Source: Phycisphaerales bacterium
GTDB taxonomy: Bacteria; Planctomycetota; Phycisphaerae; Phycisphaerales; SM1A02
Assembly (NCBI GenBank): GCA_009691785.1
Contig: SIAM01000021.1
Span: 1 to 36,034, forward strand
Reading direction: 5' to 3'
Length of the DNA: 36,034 nucleotides
The notes under the pieces were generated by a model. That model was not told the DNA's origin. It made no database searches and saw nothing but the letters and a program-made list of their open reading frames with translations. Made by a program: the position numbers and the translations under genes. How positions within the stretch are numbered: the first letter of the stretch is position 1; each line of letters opens with the position of its first letter. Shown here piece after piece: positions 15,322-24,401 of the stretch.

Positions 15322-16530
15322 TCACGCCTCATCAAGGGGAACCAAACTTTCAAACTTTTTGCCCTCAAGCATTTCCAAACTAGCGCCGCCACCAGTGGAA
15401 ACGTGGCTTAATTGTGTGGAAAGACCAAAAATTTCAAGCGCCGCCGCGGTGTCGCCGCCACCAGCCACGGTGGTTGCGCCAGAGGTGTTGGCTTGAATAA
15501 CGGCGTGGGCCACTGCCAACGTGCCCGCGTCAAATGGCGGCATTTCAAACACGCCCATGGGACCGTTCCAAATCACGGTCTTGGCATTGGCAATTTCCGC
15601 AGCGAACAATTTCGCGCTGTGCGGACCAATGTCAAGACCCATCCAACCGTCGGCGATGGCGCCAGTGAATAATTTTTTTTCAGTGCCGGCTTTGAATTCG
15701 CGACCGCAGTTGTGGTCCAAGGGCAAAAGAATTTTTGTGCCACGGGATTTCGCCAAATCTAAAATGCCTTTGGCTGTATCCACAAGATCTTTTTCAACTC
15801 GACTGGCCCCCACCGCCACGCCTTGCGCCAACAAGAATGTGTAGGCCATGGCGCCGCCAACAATGATTGAATCCACTTTGCCAATCATGTGCTCAAGCGC
15901 CGGCAATTTGTCGCTTACTTTGGCGCCGCCCAAAATCGCCACAAATGGCTTGCGCGCCTGCTCCAAAGTTTCACCCAGAAATTTCAACTCCTTGGCCAGC
16001 AAAAATCCCGCCACGCACGGCTTGGGTTTCATGGCCAGCGGCAACGCCAACATGCTGGCGTCATTGCGATGACTGGCACCGAACGCGTCATTGCAATAGG
16101 CGTCGGCGTACTTGGCCATGGCCGCGGCGAATTGCGCGTCACCTTTCTTCTCGCCTTTTTCAAAACGCAAATTTTCCAGCAACAGCACCTCGCCCGCTTT
16201 CAACGCCGCCGCCTGCGCGTGCGCTTGGCTGGGCAATTCGCTGCATAATTGAACCTTACCGGCAATGCCCGCGAGCAATTCACGCAGGCGCTGCGCCACG
16301 GCGTTCATGCTGTAGGCGGGCTCGTGCCCCTTGCCTTCGGGCCGCCCCAAATGGCTGGCAACCACCACGCTTCCCCCACGTTGAAGAACGCTTTCAATGG
16401 TTGGAATGGTGGCGCGAATGCGCCGATCATCGCTGATTGAGCCGTCGTCATGTTGCGGAACATTGAAATCCGCGCGAATGAATATTTTTTTGCCGCGCAC
16501 GTCTAATTGGTCGATGGTCTTCTTGGCCAC
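15322..16530 (-). CDS. pgk: Phosphoglycerate kinase
   Basis: The start is GTG at 16530, giving 402 aa, the usual length; the frame stays open 120 bp further upstream, but VAKKTIDQLDVRGKK is where PGKs begin and GGAGA lies 5 nt before the GTG. Motifs: IRADFNVPQ, VVASHLGRPEGK, NDAFGASHR, FVAILGGAKVSDK, and GGGDTAAAL near the C-terminus. It makes ATP from 1,3-bisphosphoglycerate in glycolysis. It heads the minus-strand run pgk, thioredoxin-like, rpe, accD, lnt and is divergent from miaA. Usual neighbours gap and tpi are absent. Confidence 0.97.
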   Translation of the reverse strand: MAKKTIDQLDVRGKKIFIRADFNVPQHDDGSISDDRRIRATIPTIESVLQRGGSVVVASHLGRPEGKGHEPAYSMNAVAQRLRELLAGIAGKVQLCSELPSQAHAQAAALKAGEVLLLENLRFEKGEKKGDAQFAAAMAKYADAYCNDAFGASHRNDASMLALPLAMKPKPCVAGFLLAKELKFLGETLEQARKPFVAILGGAKVSDKLPALEHMIGKVDSIIVGGAMAYTFLLAQGVAVGASRVEKDLVDTAKGILDLAKSRGTKILLPLDHNCGREFKAGTEKKLFTGAIADGWMGLDIGPHSAKLFAAEIANAKTVIWNGPMGVFEMPPFDAGTLAVAHAVIQANTSGATTVAGGGDTAAALEIFGLSTQLSHVSTGGGASLEMLEGKKFESLVPLDEA

Positions 16531-16662
16531 AATATTCTCCAGCACGGCATGATAGAAACTCTTGGCAACTTCGACGACACGGTAATGGTGAAAAACCTTG
16601 AGCACGGAATGTAAAAACGAATCCAACAACACATCCAGCCCCAAACCCACACCACACTTTCA

Positions 16663-17607
16663 ATGCACATGCAGCCTAGAACAATTGTCATCGCCGGTGA
16701 AACCGCCTCGGGCAAAAGCGCGCTTGCGCTGTGGCTTGCGCAACACATTCCAGGCGGCGGCGAAATTGTGGTGGCCGACAGCATGCAAGTTTGGCGCGGC
16801 ATGGACATTGGAACCGCCAAGCCCAGCGCCGCAGAGCGCGCGTTGGTGGCGCACCACGGAATTGATTTGGCCGATCCGCACCACGACGCGTTCAGCGCCG
16901 CCGATTGGTTGCGCGAGGCCACGCGCGCCATCGCCGACATTCACGCGCGTCAGCGCCACGCCATTGTGGTGGGCGGAACCAACTTGTATCTACGGCTGCT
17001 CTTTGAAGGAATGGTGGAAAGCGCCCGTCCAGACGCTGATTTTCGCAAATCGCTTGACGCGCTTGACGCCAACGCGCTGCGCGAAAAACTGATCCAAGTG
17101 GATCCAGAAACCGCCGAGCGCTTGCATATGAATGATCGCCGCCGCAGCATTCGCGCGCTTGAGATTGCGCATGCAACGGGCCAGCCCGCCAGCGCCTCGC
17201 GCAATCAATGGAACAGCGCGACAACGCACATACCCGATGGATTTCAATTGCTCGCGCTGCAATGGAACAGCGAAACGCTCAACCAGCGCATCAACGCGCG
17301 CGTGCAACATTTTGTGAATGCCGGTTGGCTTGACGAAGTGAATCAACTCACGCGCGCCGCGCCGCTTGTGGCGCAAGCCATGGAGGCCGTGGGCTACCGC
17401 GAATTGCTCGACGCGCTTGAAAGCCGTTGCACCCTCAACGAGGCTGTTGAAAAGATAAAAATTCGCACGCGCCGTTACGCCAAACAGCAACGCACTTGGT
17501 TGCGCCGCTTCCAAACTTCGCCGCGTTGCGTAACCTTGGAGGCGGAAAATAAAAAATTCGAAAATATTTCACAAGAGGCTCTCACGGTGCTTTGCGGGGC
17601 GATTTGA
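16663..17607 (+). CDS. miaA: tRNA dimethylallyltransferase
   Basis: This 314-aa enzyme has the P-loop GETASGKSA (K18, S19), VADSMQVWRGMDIGTAKP, the HHGIDLADP segment, VVGGTNLYLRLL, and a C-terminal IKIRTRRYAKQQRTWLRRF. These are signature regions of MiaA, which transfers a dimethylallyl group to N6 of A37 in tRNAs reading UNN codons, using the isoprenoid DMAPP. ATG 16663 and a second ATG two codons on are both possible starts; no ribosome site is visible. Divergent from pgk across 132 bp. Confidence 0.96.
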   Translation: MHMQPRTIVIAGETASGKSALALWLAQHIPGGGEIVVADSMQVWRGMDIGTAKPSAAERALVAHHGIDLADPHHDAFSAADWLREATRAIADIHARQRHAIVVGGTNLYLRLLFEGMVESARPDADFRKSLDALDANALREKLIQVDPETAERLHMNDRRRSIRALEIAHATGQPASASRNQWNSATTHIPDGFQLLALQWNSETLNQRINARVQHFVNAGWLDEVNQLTRAAPLVAQAMEAVGYRELLDALESRCTLNEAVEKIKIRTRRYAKQQRTWLRRFQTSPRCVTLEAENKKFENISQEALTVLCGAI

Positions 17608-17695
17608 CCCCCTTTAAGCTTGGTTCTCGGACAACATTTTCACCCCTAGTCACTTGACTCGGCGCAAACATCGGTTATTCATCGCATCCTTATAT

Positions 17696-20440
17696 ATGGC
17701 AAAGTCCAAGGCAAAAACTTCCGCATCCATTGCAAAAACAGGCAAAAAGCCGGCTTCTCGGGCCGCAAATAGCCCCGTGGCCACCATTGGCGGGTCGCAC
17801 TTGGTGATTGTTGAAAGTCCAACCAAAGCCAAGAAATTGCAGCAATACCTAGGCAGAGGCTACGTGGTGATCGCCAGTGTTGGCCACATTCGCGACCTTC
17901 CGCCCAAGAATGAAACGGGCGTGAAGCAGCAAGTGCCGGGCGTGGATATTGAAAATTTAACGTTCGAACCAACCTATGTCGTGGCCCCAGAAAAGAAACC
18001 GCTGGTGGCGCAAATCAGAAAATTGGCCGCGGCCGCCAGCGACATTTGGTTTGCAACCGATCTTGACCGCGAAGGCGAGGCCATTGCGTGGCATCTTGCC
18101 GAGCTTGTGAATGTTGATCCGAAAACCGCAAAGCGCGTGGTCTTTAACGCCATCACCAAGCAAGCGGTGCTTGAAGGTTTTGCAAATCCGCGGCCGATTG
18201 ATATGGACCGCGTGAACGCGCAACAAGCGCGGCGAATTCTGGATCGCATTGTGGGCTACCCCATCAGTCAAGTGCTGTGGAAAAAAGTGGCCGGTGGTTT
18301 AAGCGCGGGCCGCGTGCAAAGCGTGGCCACTCGAATTGTTGTGGAGCGAGACCGCGAAATTCGCGCGCATGTTCCAGATGAAAAGTGGAGCGTGTGCGTT
18401 CGCTTAACCAACGCCCTTGCCAAGGCCGCGGGCATGGGTGAGGCGTGGAACGCGCTCACGTCCAAATTGGACGAGCGCGGCAAGGGCGCGACGCAAAAAG
18501 ATCAGGCCGCGTGGCTGGATTCCAATGGTGGATTTGAGACTGACTTGATTGAGATCAAAGGTAAAAAATTTGACTTGTCGTGCACCAAAGATGCCCCGCG
18601 CGACTTGTCCAAAGGCGCAGTGGACGCGGCGACCGCCGTTGGTTTGCAGCATGTTTCCGCCGATCGAACCGCAAATCCTGCGGGCCAGGGTCCGGCGGCT
18701 TTCAATGTGAAAGTCACCGGCACGCTTGATCCAAAGGCGCGTTACAAAGTGACAAGCGTGGAAGGCAAGCGCGAAATGTCGCGCCCCTATCCGCCGTTTA
18801 AGACCAGCACGCTTCAGCGCGCGGGTGGCTCGCTTGGTTTAACCGCCGATCGAACCATGCGCTTGGCGCAACAGTTGTACGAGGCTGGTTGGATTACCTA
18901 CATGCGCACCGACAGTCTCAATCTTGCGCCCGAATCAATCGAGGCGGCGCGCGGATACTTGCGCGCGAAATTTGGCGCGCAATATGTGCCGGCCAGTCCG
19001 CGCTACTACGAAAATAAAACCGAGGGCGCGCAAGAAGCCCACGAGGCCATTCGTCCAACCGATCCTTCGCGCGATCCGTCGGCGGCCATGCGCGATTTGC
19101 CCGAGGACCAGGCCAAGGTCTACGGTTTGATTTGGCGCTGCTTCATGGCGTGTCAAACCGCCGACGCGGAATTTGAACGCACCACTATTTTATTCCAACG
19201 ATCCGACCAAGACACGGGCGCGGTGTTGCGCGCCAGTGGCCGCGTGTTGGTGTTTGACGGTTTCTTGCGCGTCAATCCACGCAGCAGCGACGACGCGCAA
19301 CTTCCAAAGTTGAAAGATGGCGACACGCTGGCTCCATTCTCCATCGACGCCAGGCAATCATTTAGTTCGCCGCCCTCGCGCTACACGGAAAGCAGCCTGA
19401 TTAAATTCATGGAAGAGGAAGGCATTGGCCGGCCCAGCACCTACGCCAGCATTGTGCGCACCATTGTGGACCGCAACTATGTGGAGCGCCGCGGAACCAG
19501 CCTGGAAAGCACTTCTTTGGGCGAGAAAGTCACGGATTTTCTGATTGCTTGGTTCAACGACATCATTGAAGTTGGCTACACGCGCGAAATGGAAAAAGAG
19601 TTGGACGATGTGGCCCAGCGCAAAATGGAATGGCACGAAATGTTGCGCGACTTCTGGAAAAAATTGGATGTGGATTTAGTAAGGGCCGGCGAAGCGGTTC
19701 ATGTGAAAGCCAAAATGGATCCCGCGCCATATGTCTGCCCCAAATGCGGCAGCCAAACTGGTTACCGCTTTGGCAAGAACGGACAATTTCTTTCGTGCGT
19801 TTCATATCCCGATTGCGTGTACGCCGCGCCGGTTGACCGCGAAGGCCGCCCGCTGCTTCCTGAGCGCGTGAACATTTGCAGCCCGGAAAATAATCAACCC
19901 ATGGTCATGCGCACCGGCCGCTTTGGTCGCTTCATCACCAGCGACTTGCCGCCCAAGCCGCCCAAACCCAAGAAGAAAAAGAAGACCAAGAAGCAGCTCG
20001 CGCAAGAAGTGGCCGACGGAGTGGTGGCCGTGGCGGAGCCACCGGAGAAAAAGCAATTCATAATCAACGTGGACTTGAAAGGCAAAATCAAATTGCCCTC
20101 AGTGCCCCCGCTGCTTACGGATTTGAATTGCCCGAAGTGCCTCACGCGCAAACTGAATTTGCGTCTTGGCAAGCGCGGCCCGTGGCTGGGCTGCAGCGGA
20201 TTTCCAAAGTGCCGCGGCCGCGAGGCCATGGGCAAACTGGATGAAACCATGCAGAAAACATTGGAAATTGCGCTGGCCAACCATGAGGCCGCCAATCCCC
20301 GCGCCGCCATCTTCACCATGGACGATGTGCCCGTGAAAGATGGCGACAATGTGGTGCAATTTATTTTGCCAGGCGGCGTGCAATTGCTGGCCATCCATCC
20401 AGACTCGCAAGTGCCCGCGCCAATCGCCAAGGCGGGCTAA
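17696..20440 (+). CDS. topA: DNA topoisomerase I (type IA)
   Basis: From ATG 17696 this is 914 aa; the in-frame TTG at 17654 is rejected because the leader it adds is not typical. The N-terminus has a Lys/Ala/Ser-rich tail of about 35 residues, then TOPRIM (VIVESPTKAKKLQQYLG, ATDLDREGEAIAWHL), QQARRILDRIVGYP, and GGLSAGRVQS. The active-site tyrosine is Y402 in GWITYMRTDSLN. The C-terminus has topoisomerase zinc ribbons: CPKCGSQTGYRFG with CVSYPDC, and CPKCLTRKLNLRLG with CSGFPKC. A Lys/Pro-rich spacer (PPKPPKPKKKKKTKK) separates these. It relaxes negative supercoils. It is convergent with the MFS gene. Confidence 0.97.
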   Translation: MAKSKAKTSASIAKTGKKPASRAANSPVATIGGSHLVIVESPTKAKKLQQYLGRGYVVIASVGHIRDLPPKNETGVKQQVPGVDIENLTFEPTYVVAPEKKPLVAQIRKLAAAASDIWFATDLDREGEAIAWHLAELVNVDPKTAKRVVFNAITKQAVLEGFANPRPIDMDRVNAQQARRILDRIVGYPISQVLWKKVAGGLSAGRVQSVATRIVVERDREIRAHVPDEKWSVCVRLTNALAKAAGMGEAWNALTSKLDERGKGATQKDQAAWLDSNGGFETDLIEIKGKKFDLSCTKDAPRDLSKGAVDAATAVGLQHVSADRTANPAGQGPAAFNVKVTGTLDPKARYKVTSVEGKREMSRPYPPFKTSTLQRAGGSLGLTADRTMRLAQQLYEAGWITYMRTDSLNLAPESIEAARGYLRAKFGAQYVPASPRYYENKTEGAQEAHEAIRPTDPSRDPSAAMRDLPEDQAKVYGLIWRCFMACQTADAEFERTTILFQRSDQDTGAVLRASGRVLVFDGFLRVNPRSSDDAQLPKLKDGDTLAPFSIDARQSFSSPPSRYTESSLIKFMEEEGIGRPSTYASIVRTIVDRNYVERRGTSLESTSLGEKVTDFLIAWFNDIIEVGYTREMEKELDDVAQRKMEWHEMLRDFWKKLDVDLVRAGEAVHVKAKMDPAPYVCPKCGSQTGYRFGKNGQFLSCVSYPDCVYAAPVDREGRPLLPERVNICSPENNQPMVMRTGRFGRFITSDLPPKPPKPKKKKKTKKQLAQEVADGVVAVAEPPEKKQFIINVDLKGKIKLPSVPPLLTDLNCPKCLTRKLNLRLGKRGPWLGCSGFPKCRGREAMGKLDETMQKTLEIALANHEAANPRAAIFTMDDVPVKDGDNVVQFILPGGVQLLAIHPDSQVPAPIAKAG

Positions 20441-20508
20441 CGCATTTCAATATTTACATGACACGCGTTCCACACCGTGCGTTTGCACATGCATTGGACT
20501 GCGTCGTT

Positions 20509-21834
20509 TCAATTCACTCGCTTATATGCGTTCTTCTCTTGCGCAGGTTCTGAACTGGGCATAAAAATTACAATGGCGATCAATGAACCAATCGCCATCC
20601 ACATTGGCACCGTGAACAACTGCTTGTAATTCATCACGCCGTTGTCCGTGGCCATGCCGGCCACCTTGGTGGCGAACATGCTGCCAACAATAATTCCAAC
20701 GCCCAAAAAGATCAGGTTGAATAAATTTTGCGCCGTGGCACGGACATCGTTTGTGGTGAATTTGTCGACCATCATGAACGCCACAAAAATAAAGCAACCA
20801 AAGCACAAACCATGCAGCGCCACGCCAAACATCACGGGCAACAATGTCGGCATGTTGGCGAAGATGGCCATGCGCAATGCGTAGGCGCACAGACCAATCA
20901 TGAGCAGCGACTTGTAACTGAACTTCTTGGTCAGCAACGGAATGGCGCCCAACACGGCGATTTCCGTCATTTGCCCAATGGTCATCAAGCCGCCTCCACC
21001 CACTCCAAAAATCTGGTTGGTCCAATCCGCGAAATTATTCACAGAGGCGTTGGCGGCTGCGCGTTGAATTCCACCAAGAAAATCGCTGGTGAACACAAAG
21101 TAAAACTGATGAATCATGCTCACCGGAATGGCCACCAAGAAAAGTGTGATCAGCGGCTGCATTCGAATTTCACCAAGCGCCTCTGCCCACGCCATGTTCT
21201 GCTTGGGCGATTTCGCCGGCGGCGTGTGCGGCAGCGTCAAGCAATACACCGCCATGAGCAAACCCAACACCGCGCTCAACTGAAACGCCACGGCGCGCCC
21301 GGCATTTTGCGCGTTCGCAATTTCAATTTCTGTTCCAACGGCTGGCGTGTATTTGCGCAGCAACACTTGACCAACCAAAATGCCCACGCCAATCCAACCC
21401 AGCGTTCCCCACAATCGAATGGGTCCAAAGTCGCGGTCGCGGTTGGAAATATTGGCAAACGCAAGCGAATTGGTCAGCGCCAATGTTGGCGCGTAGACAA
21501 AGCCATAAATAAAACTCAGCGTGCAGAATGTTGAGAAATCCGCGGCGCCGGCCAAGTTCCACACTAGCCCCGCGCCAATGGCGTGGCTGACGGCCAGCAA
21601 CTTTTCCGTGGCGAATTTTCTATCCGCCAATTGCCCCGCGATAAATGGACCAAATACCGCGCCCACCGCGCCCGCCGCCAAGCAATAGCCCGTTTGATCA
21701 AGGGTGAACTTTCGAAACCCCATCAGGAACGGATACAAAATCGGAAGCCACGCCCCCCAAATCGCATACTGCAAAAACATCATGATGCAAAGGCGGGTCT
21801 TCACAAACGATATCGGTGCGGCGGCGGCGTTCAT
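20509..21834 (-). CDS. MFS transporter, nucleoside:H+ symporter (NupG)-like
   Basis: A 441-aa polytopic membrane protein with about twelve hydrophobic segments. The N-terminus MMFLQYAIWGAWLPILYPFL, the loop AGQLADRKFATEKLLAVSH, and RLWGTLGWIGVGI are features of the NupG/XapB nucleoside symporter branch of the major facilitator superfamily; two cytoplasmic halves are joined by a loop around KSPKQNMAW. The start is ATG 21834; the longer frame would begin with TTG. TATCTT (21842-21847) is 7 nt before the ATG and could be a -10 for a leaderless message. Substrate not provable from sequence. Confidence 0.85.
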   Translation of the reverse strand: MNAAAAPISFVKTRLCIMMFLQYAIWGAWLPILYPFLMGFRKFTLDQTGYCLAAGAVGAVFGPFIAGQLADRKFATEKLLAVSHAIGAGLVWNLAGAADFSTFCTLSFIYGFVYAPTLALTNSLAFANISNRDRDFGPIRLWGTLGWIGVGILVGQVLLRKYTPAVGTEIEIANAQNAGRAVAFQLSAVLGLLMAVYCLTLPHTPPAKSPKQNMAWAEALGEIRMQPLITLFLVAIPVSMIHQFYFVFTSDFLGGIQRAAANASVNNFADWTNQIFGVGGGGLMTIGQMTEIAVLGAIPLLTKKFSYKSLLMIGLCAYALRMAIFANMPTLLPVMFGVALHGLCFGCFIFVAFMMVDKFTTNDVRATAQNLFNLIFLGVGIIVGSMFATKVAGMATDNGVMNYKQLFTVPMWMAIGSLIAIVIFMPSSEPAQEKNAYKRVN

Positions 21835-22000
21835 GCTCGCCAAGATAACCAAACATACGCCCTTTGTGCGTCCAACTTCGCCATGGAAGTCACGATCTCA
21901 TGGCTGCAAAAATTTCGCGCCGCAAATCGCATGCACTCACTGCGCAACGCGCCTACTTTTTTTACGCGGCTTTACGCATCAATTTGCACTACTTCCTCGC

Positions 22001-22006
22001 TACACT
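22001..22006 (+). promoter_or_regulatory. -10-like element of ispG
   Basis: TACACT ends 6 nt before ATG 22013, and is preceded by CGC exactly as in the tRNA promoter and the OmpA upstream region. No Shine-Dalgarno lies between. Transcription would begin at or next to the A of the start codon. No good -35 is seen. Confidence 0.4.
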
Positions 22007-22012
22007 CACCAA

Positions 22013-23266
22013 ATGCAAGAACGCCGCAAGACCCGTCAAGTGATCGTTGGAGATGACCGCGTTGGCCGTGTGAAGATCGGTGGCGACGCGCCCGTTTCCG
22101 TGCAGACCATGAACGCCGGCTTCACCTACGACATTGACGCCTGCGTGGCCGAGATCAACCGCTACGCCGACGCCGGCGCCGACATGGTGCGCGTTGCCGT
22201 GCCCGAGCGCAAAGACACCGAAGCGCTGCGCCACATCTTGCCGCAAGTGAAAGTTCCAATTGTCGCCGATGTTCACTTTCATTATCAACGCGCGCTTGAG
22301 GCCGTTGAAGCTGGCGTGCACAAGATCCGCTTGAACCCAGGCAACATCAGCGACCGCGATCAAGTTCTCAAAGTGATCGACGCTTGCAAGGAGCGCAAAA
22401 TTCCAATCCGCATTGGCGTGAACGAAGGCTCCATTATTGAGCGCCGCGACAAGCAACGCCGCGCCGAGGAATTGGGAATGTATTTCCAAGGCCATAAATC
22501 CGGCCACTTGCTCGCGCTCATGATCGCCAAGTTGGAGGAGTATTTGGAAATCTTCGCCGAGCGCGATTTTTACGACGTGGTCATCAGCGCCAAGAGCATG
22601 GACGCCACGCTGTGCATTGACGCGTACACGGAAATTTCCAAGCGCTTTGATCACCCGCTGCATCTGGGCGTGACGCACGCCGGGCCCAAATCAACCGGAA
22701 CCATTCGCTCCACCATCGCGCTGGGCACGCTGCTTGCCAACGGAATCGGCGACACCATTCGTCTTTCATACGCCAGCGACCACATTGATGAAGTCAAAGA
22801 CGGCCTGGAAATTCTCTATTGCCTTGGCCGCCGCGAGCGCAAGGGCGCGGAGATGATCGCGTGTCCAACCTGCGGCCGCATTCAAGTTGATTTGTTCACG
22901 CTTGTGAAAGAAGTCGAAGCCAAGTTGGCCAAGGAAGTTTCGCTGCCAATCAAAGTGGCCGTCATGGGTTGCATTGTGAATGGTCCCGGCGAGGCCGAAG
23001 GCGCGGATGTGGCCGTGTTCGCCGGCGATCGCCGCGGAATTATCTATGTGCAAGGACAAAAAGTGGCCAATGTTCCAGAGGAGGAAATTCTGGATCGCTT
23101 GCTGCTTGAGTGCACTAATTTCCAAGCCAAGGTTCGCCGCGGCGAAGCCAAGTTGGGCGAAAAGAGCGTGGAGATTGTTCCTCCAGATCCGATTGGCGAG
23201 CTTGGTTCAGGCGTGGACAAAATCCGAAAAGGTTTGGTCGACAAAATCACAATCGGCGGACGTTAA
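22013..23266 (+). CDS. ispG: 4-hydroxy-3-methylbut-2-en-1-yl diphosphate synthase
   Basis: A 417-aa protein from ATG 22013; the frame remains open upstream, but QERRKTRQVIVGDDRVG is where the family begins. The TIM-barrel part has VQTMNAGFTYDID, VPIVADVHFHYQRAL, HKIRLNPGNI and LHLGVTHAGP. The C-terminal part has the [4Fe-4S] ligands C284 and C287 (CPTCGR) and C320 with E327 (GCIVNGPGEAEGAD). It carries out the penultimate step of the MEP isoprenoid pathway, reductive ring opening of MEcPP to HMBPP. Its stop overlaps the start of the prepilin gene (TAATG). Dxs of the same pathway is 4.5 kb downstream. Confidence 0.97.
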   Translation: MQERRKTRQVIVGDDRVGRVKIGGDAPVSVQTMNAGFTYDIDACVAEINRYADAGADMVRVAVPERKDTEALRHILPQVKVPIVADVHFHYQRALEAVEAGVHKIRLNPGNISDRDQVLKVIDACKERKIPIRIGVNEGSIIERRDKQRRAEELGMYFQGHKSGHLLALMIAKLEEYLEIFAERDFYDVVISAKSMDATLCIDAYTEISKRFDHPLHLGVTHAGPKSTGTIRSTIALGTLLANGIGDTIRLSYASDHIDEVKDGLEILYCLGRRERKGAEMIACPTCGRIQVDLFTLVKEVEAKLAKEVSLPIKVAVMGCIVNGPGEAEGADVAVFAGDRRGIIYVQGQKVANVPEEEILDRLLLECTNFQAKVRRGEAKLGEKSVEIVPPDPIGELGSGVDKIRKGLVDKITIGGR

Positions 23267-24339
23267 TGCCCCGCGCCCACCAACGCGGGTTCACCATTGT
23301 AGAAATACTGGTCGTCGTTTCAATTATTGCAATACTTCTTTCGCTCATGGTAAGCGGCATTTCAGGCGCTATTAGAACATCTAAATCCACCAAGCAAATG
23401 AGCGCGCTTCGGCAGATCTATTTGGGCTGGACCATGTACGCAAATCAATTCAACGACCAATGCATTCCAGGTTTTCTCTCGACTGATGTGCAAAAAAATT
23501 GGAAAGTCAATTACCACACACGAGGGAATATCAATGGCCAAACAAGCGACAAACTGAACCGCGCTGTAACGCAAACATATCCCTGGCGGCTCGCGCCTTA
23601 TTTAGATTATTCATGGGACTTGTTGCTTGGATATCGCGAAGATCCCAACACAGGCGATGCAAACTCTCTGTACACAATTGAGCCGCTACAAGTCCAAAGC
23701 AAATTACTAAGCTCACAATTGCAAAAAATTGCGCCTAGCTCTCTCGCCGGTTCCACAGTCGCGTTGCAACCTTGCTTTGGCTACAACGCGTTTTATTTGG
23801 GCGGTTGGTGGGACCTTTCCAAGAGTTCAAACATGAAAGGAATTCCCCGCCCGTATTTTGTCGAAGGACTTCGCATCGCCACCGGCGCCACGACCGTGGC
23901 CAATACCATGTCGCGAACCATCGGTGGCATATTGCTTCCCGATCACATGACGGTTTTTTGCCCCGCTTCTTATTTTGGCGCGAACACTCCAATGCCAGGC
24001 GGAATGCCTGATCCAAACGGTACGCCCAACACCGCCGCTGGGTACCGAACTCCGGAAGCATCCTGGGCTGGGGCGGCGTGGCTCACTCCGCCATGGTTGG
24101 GAACGGAGCGTATTTGGAGCATTTCAAACGACGATCCTTCAAGTCTTGCCGTCTATACGGATCAAGCGCTTCCACTCATGCGCTTCTCCAAACAAATTGC
24201 CGCTGTGAAAGGCGACGGAACCACAAAACTCCAAAATTATTCTGATTTCGATGACATGCGCGAGTGGATGAATTTATCAAATATCACCAACGTGCAAAAA
24301 CGGCGCGCCATGCACACGGGCACAATTTTAGATCAGTGA
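23266..24339 (+). CDS. Prepilin-type N-terminal cleavage/methylation domain protein
   Basis: This 357-aa protein begins RGFTIVEILVVVSIIAIL, a type IV prepilin/pseudopilin (GspG-like) signal: cleavage would be after the Gly at residue 8, with Glu at position 5 of the mature form. The remaining ~320 residues are unlike GspG; they are soluble, rich in Trp/Pro/Gly and contain DPNGTPNTAAGYRTPEASW. Planctomycetes have many such proteins of unknown role (related in style to DUF1559 proteins, but the usual C-terminal DGH motif is not seen). Its ATG overlaps the ispG TAA by 1 nt, so it is co-transcribed and probably translationally coupled, although no functional tie to isoprenoids is known. Confidence 0.8.
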   Translation: MPRAHQRGFTIVEILVVVSIIAILLSLMVSGISGAIRTSKSTKQMSALRQIYLGWTMYANQFNDQCIPGFLSTDVQKNWKVNYHTRGNINGQTSDKLNRAVTQTYPWRLAPYLDYSWDLLLGYREDPNTGDANSLYTIEPLQVQSKLLSSQLQKIAPSSLAGSTVALQPCFGYNAFYLGGWWDLSKSSNMKGIPRPYFVEGLRIATGATTVANTMSRTIGGILLPDHMTVFCPASYFGANTPMPGGMPDPNGTPNTAAGYRTPEASWAGAAWLTPPWLGTERIWSISNDDPSSLAVYTDQALPLMRFSKQIAAVKGDGTTKLQNYSDFDDMREWMNLSNITNVQKRRAMHTGTILDQ

Positions 24340-24401
24340 TCACGCGCTTGAGTACCAGCAAAAAATTCCGCGTGGCGCAAATTCAATTATGCGCGTAGCA
24401 G

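Noticed and set aside
16531..16650. N-terminal 40-residue extension of Pgk
   Set aside because: The GTG at 16530 has a good GGAGA site and matches family N-termini; the extension shows no homology and is probably untranslated leader.
17654..17682. TTGACT with ATTCAT 17 bp downstream as a topA promoter
   Set aside because: The -35 is good but the -10 is poor; the same TTG is also the false upstream start of the topA frame. Left unannotated.
20728..21534. 268-codon open frame on the plus strand
   Set aside because: Antisense to the MFS transporter; His/Gln/Arg-rich composition typical of a reversed membrane protein.
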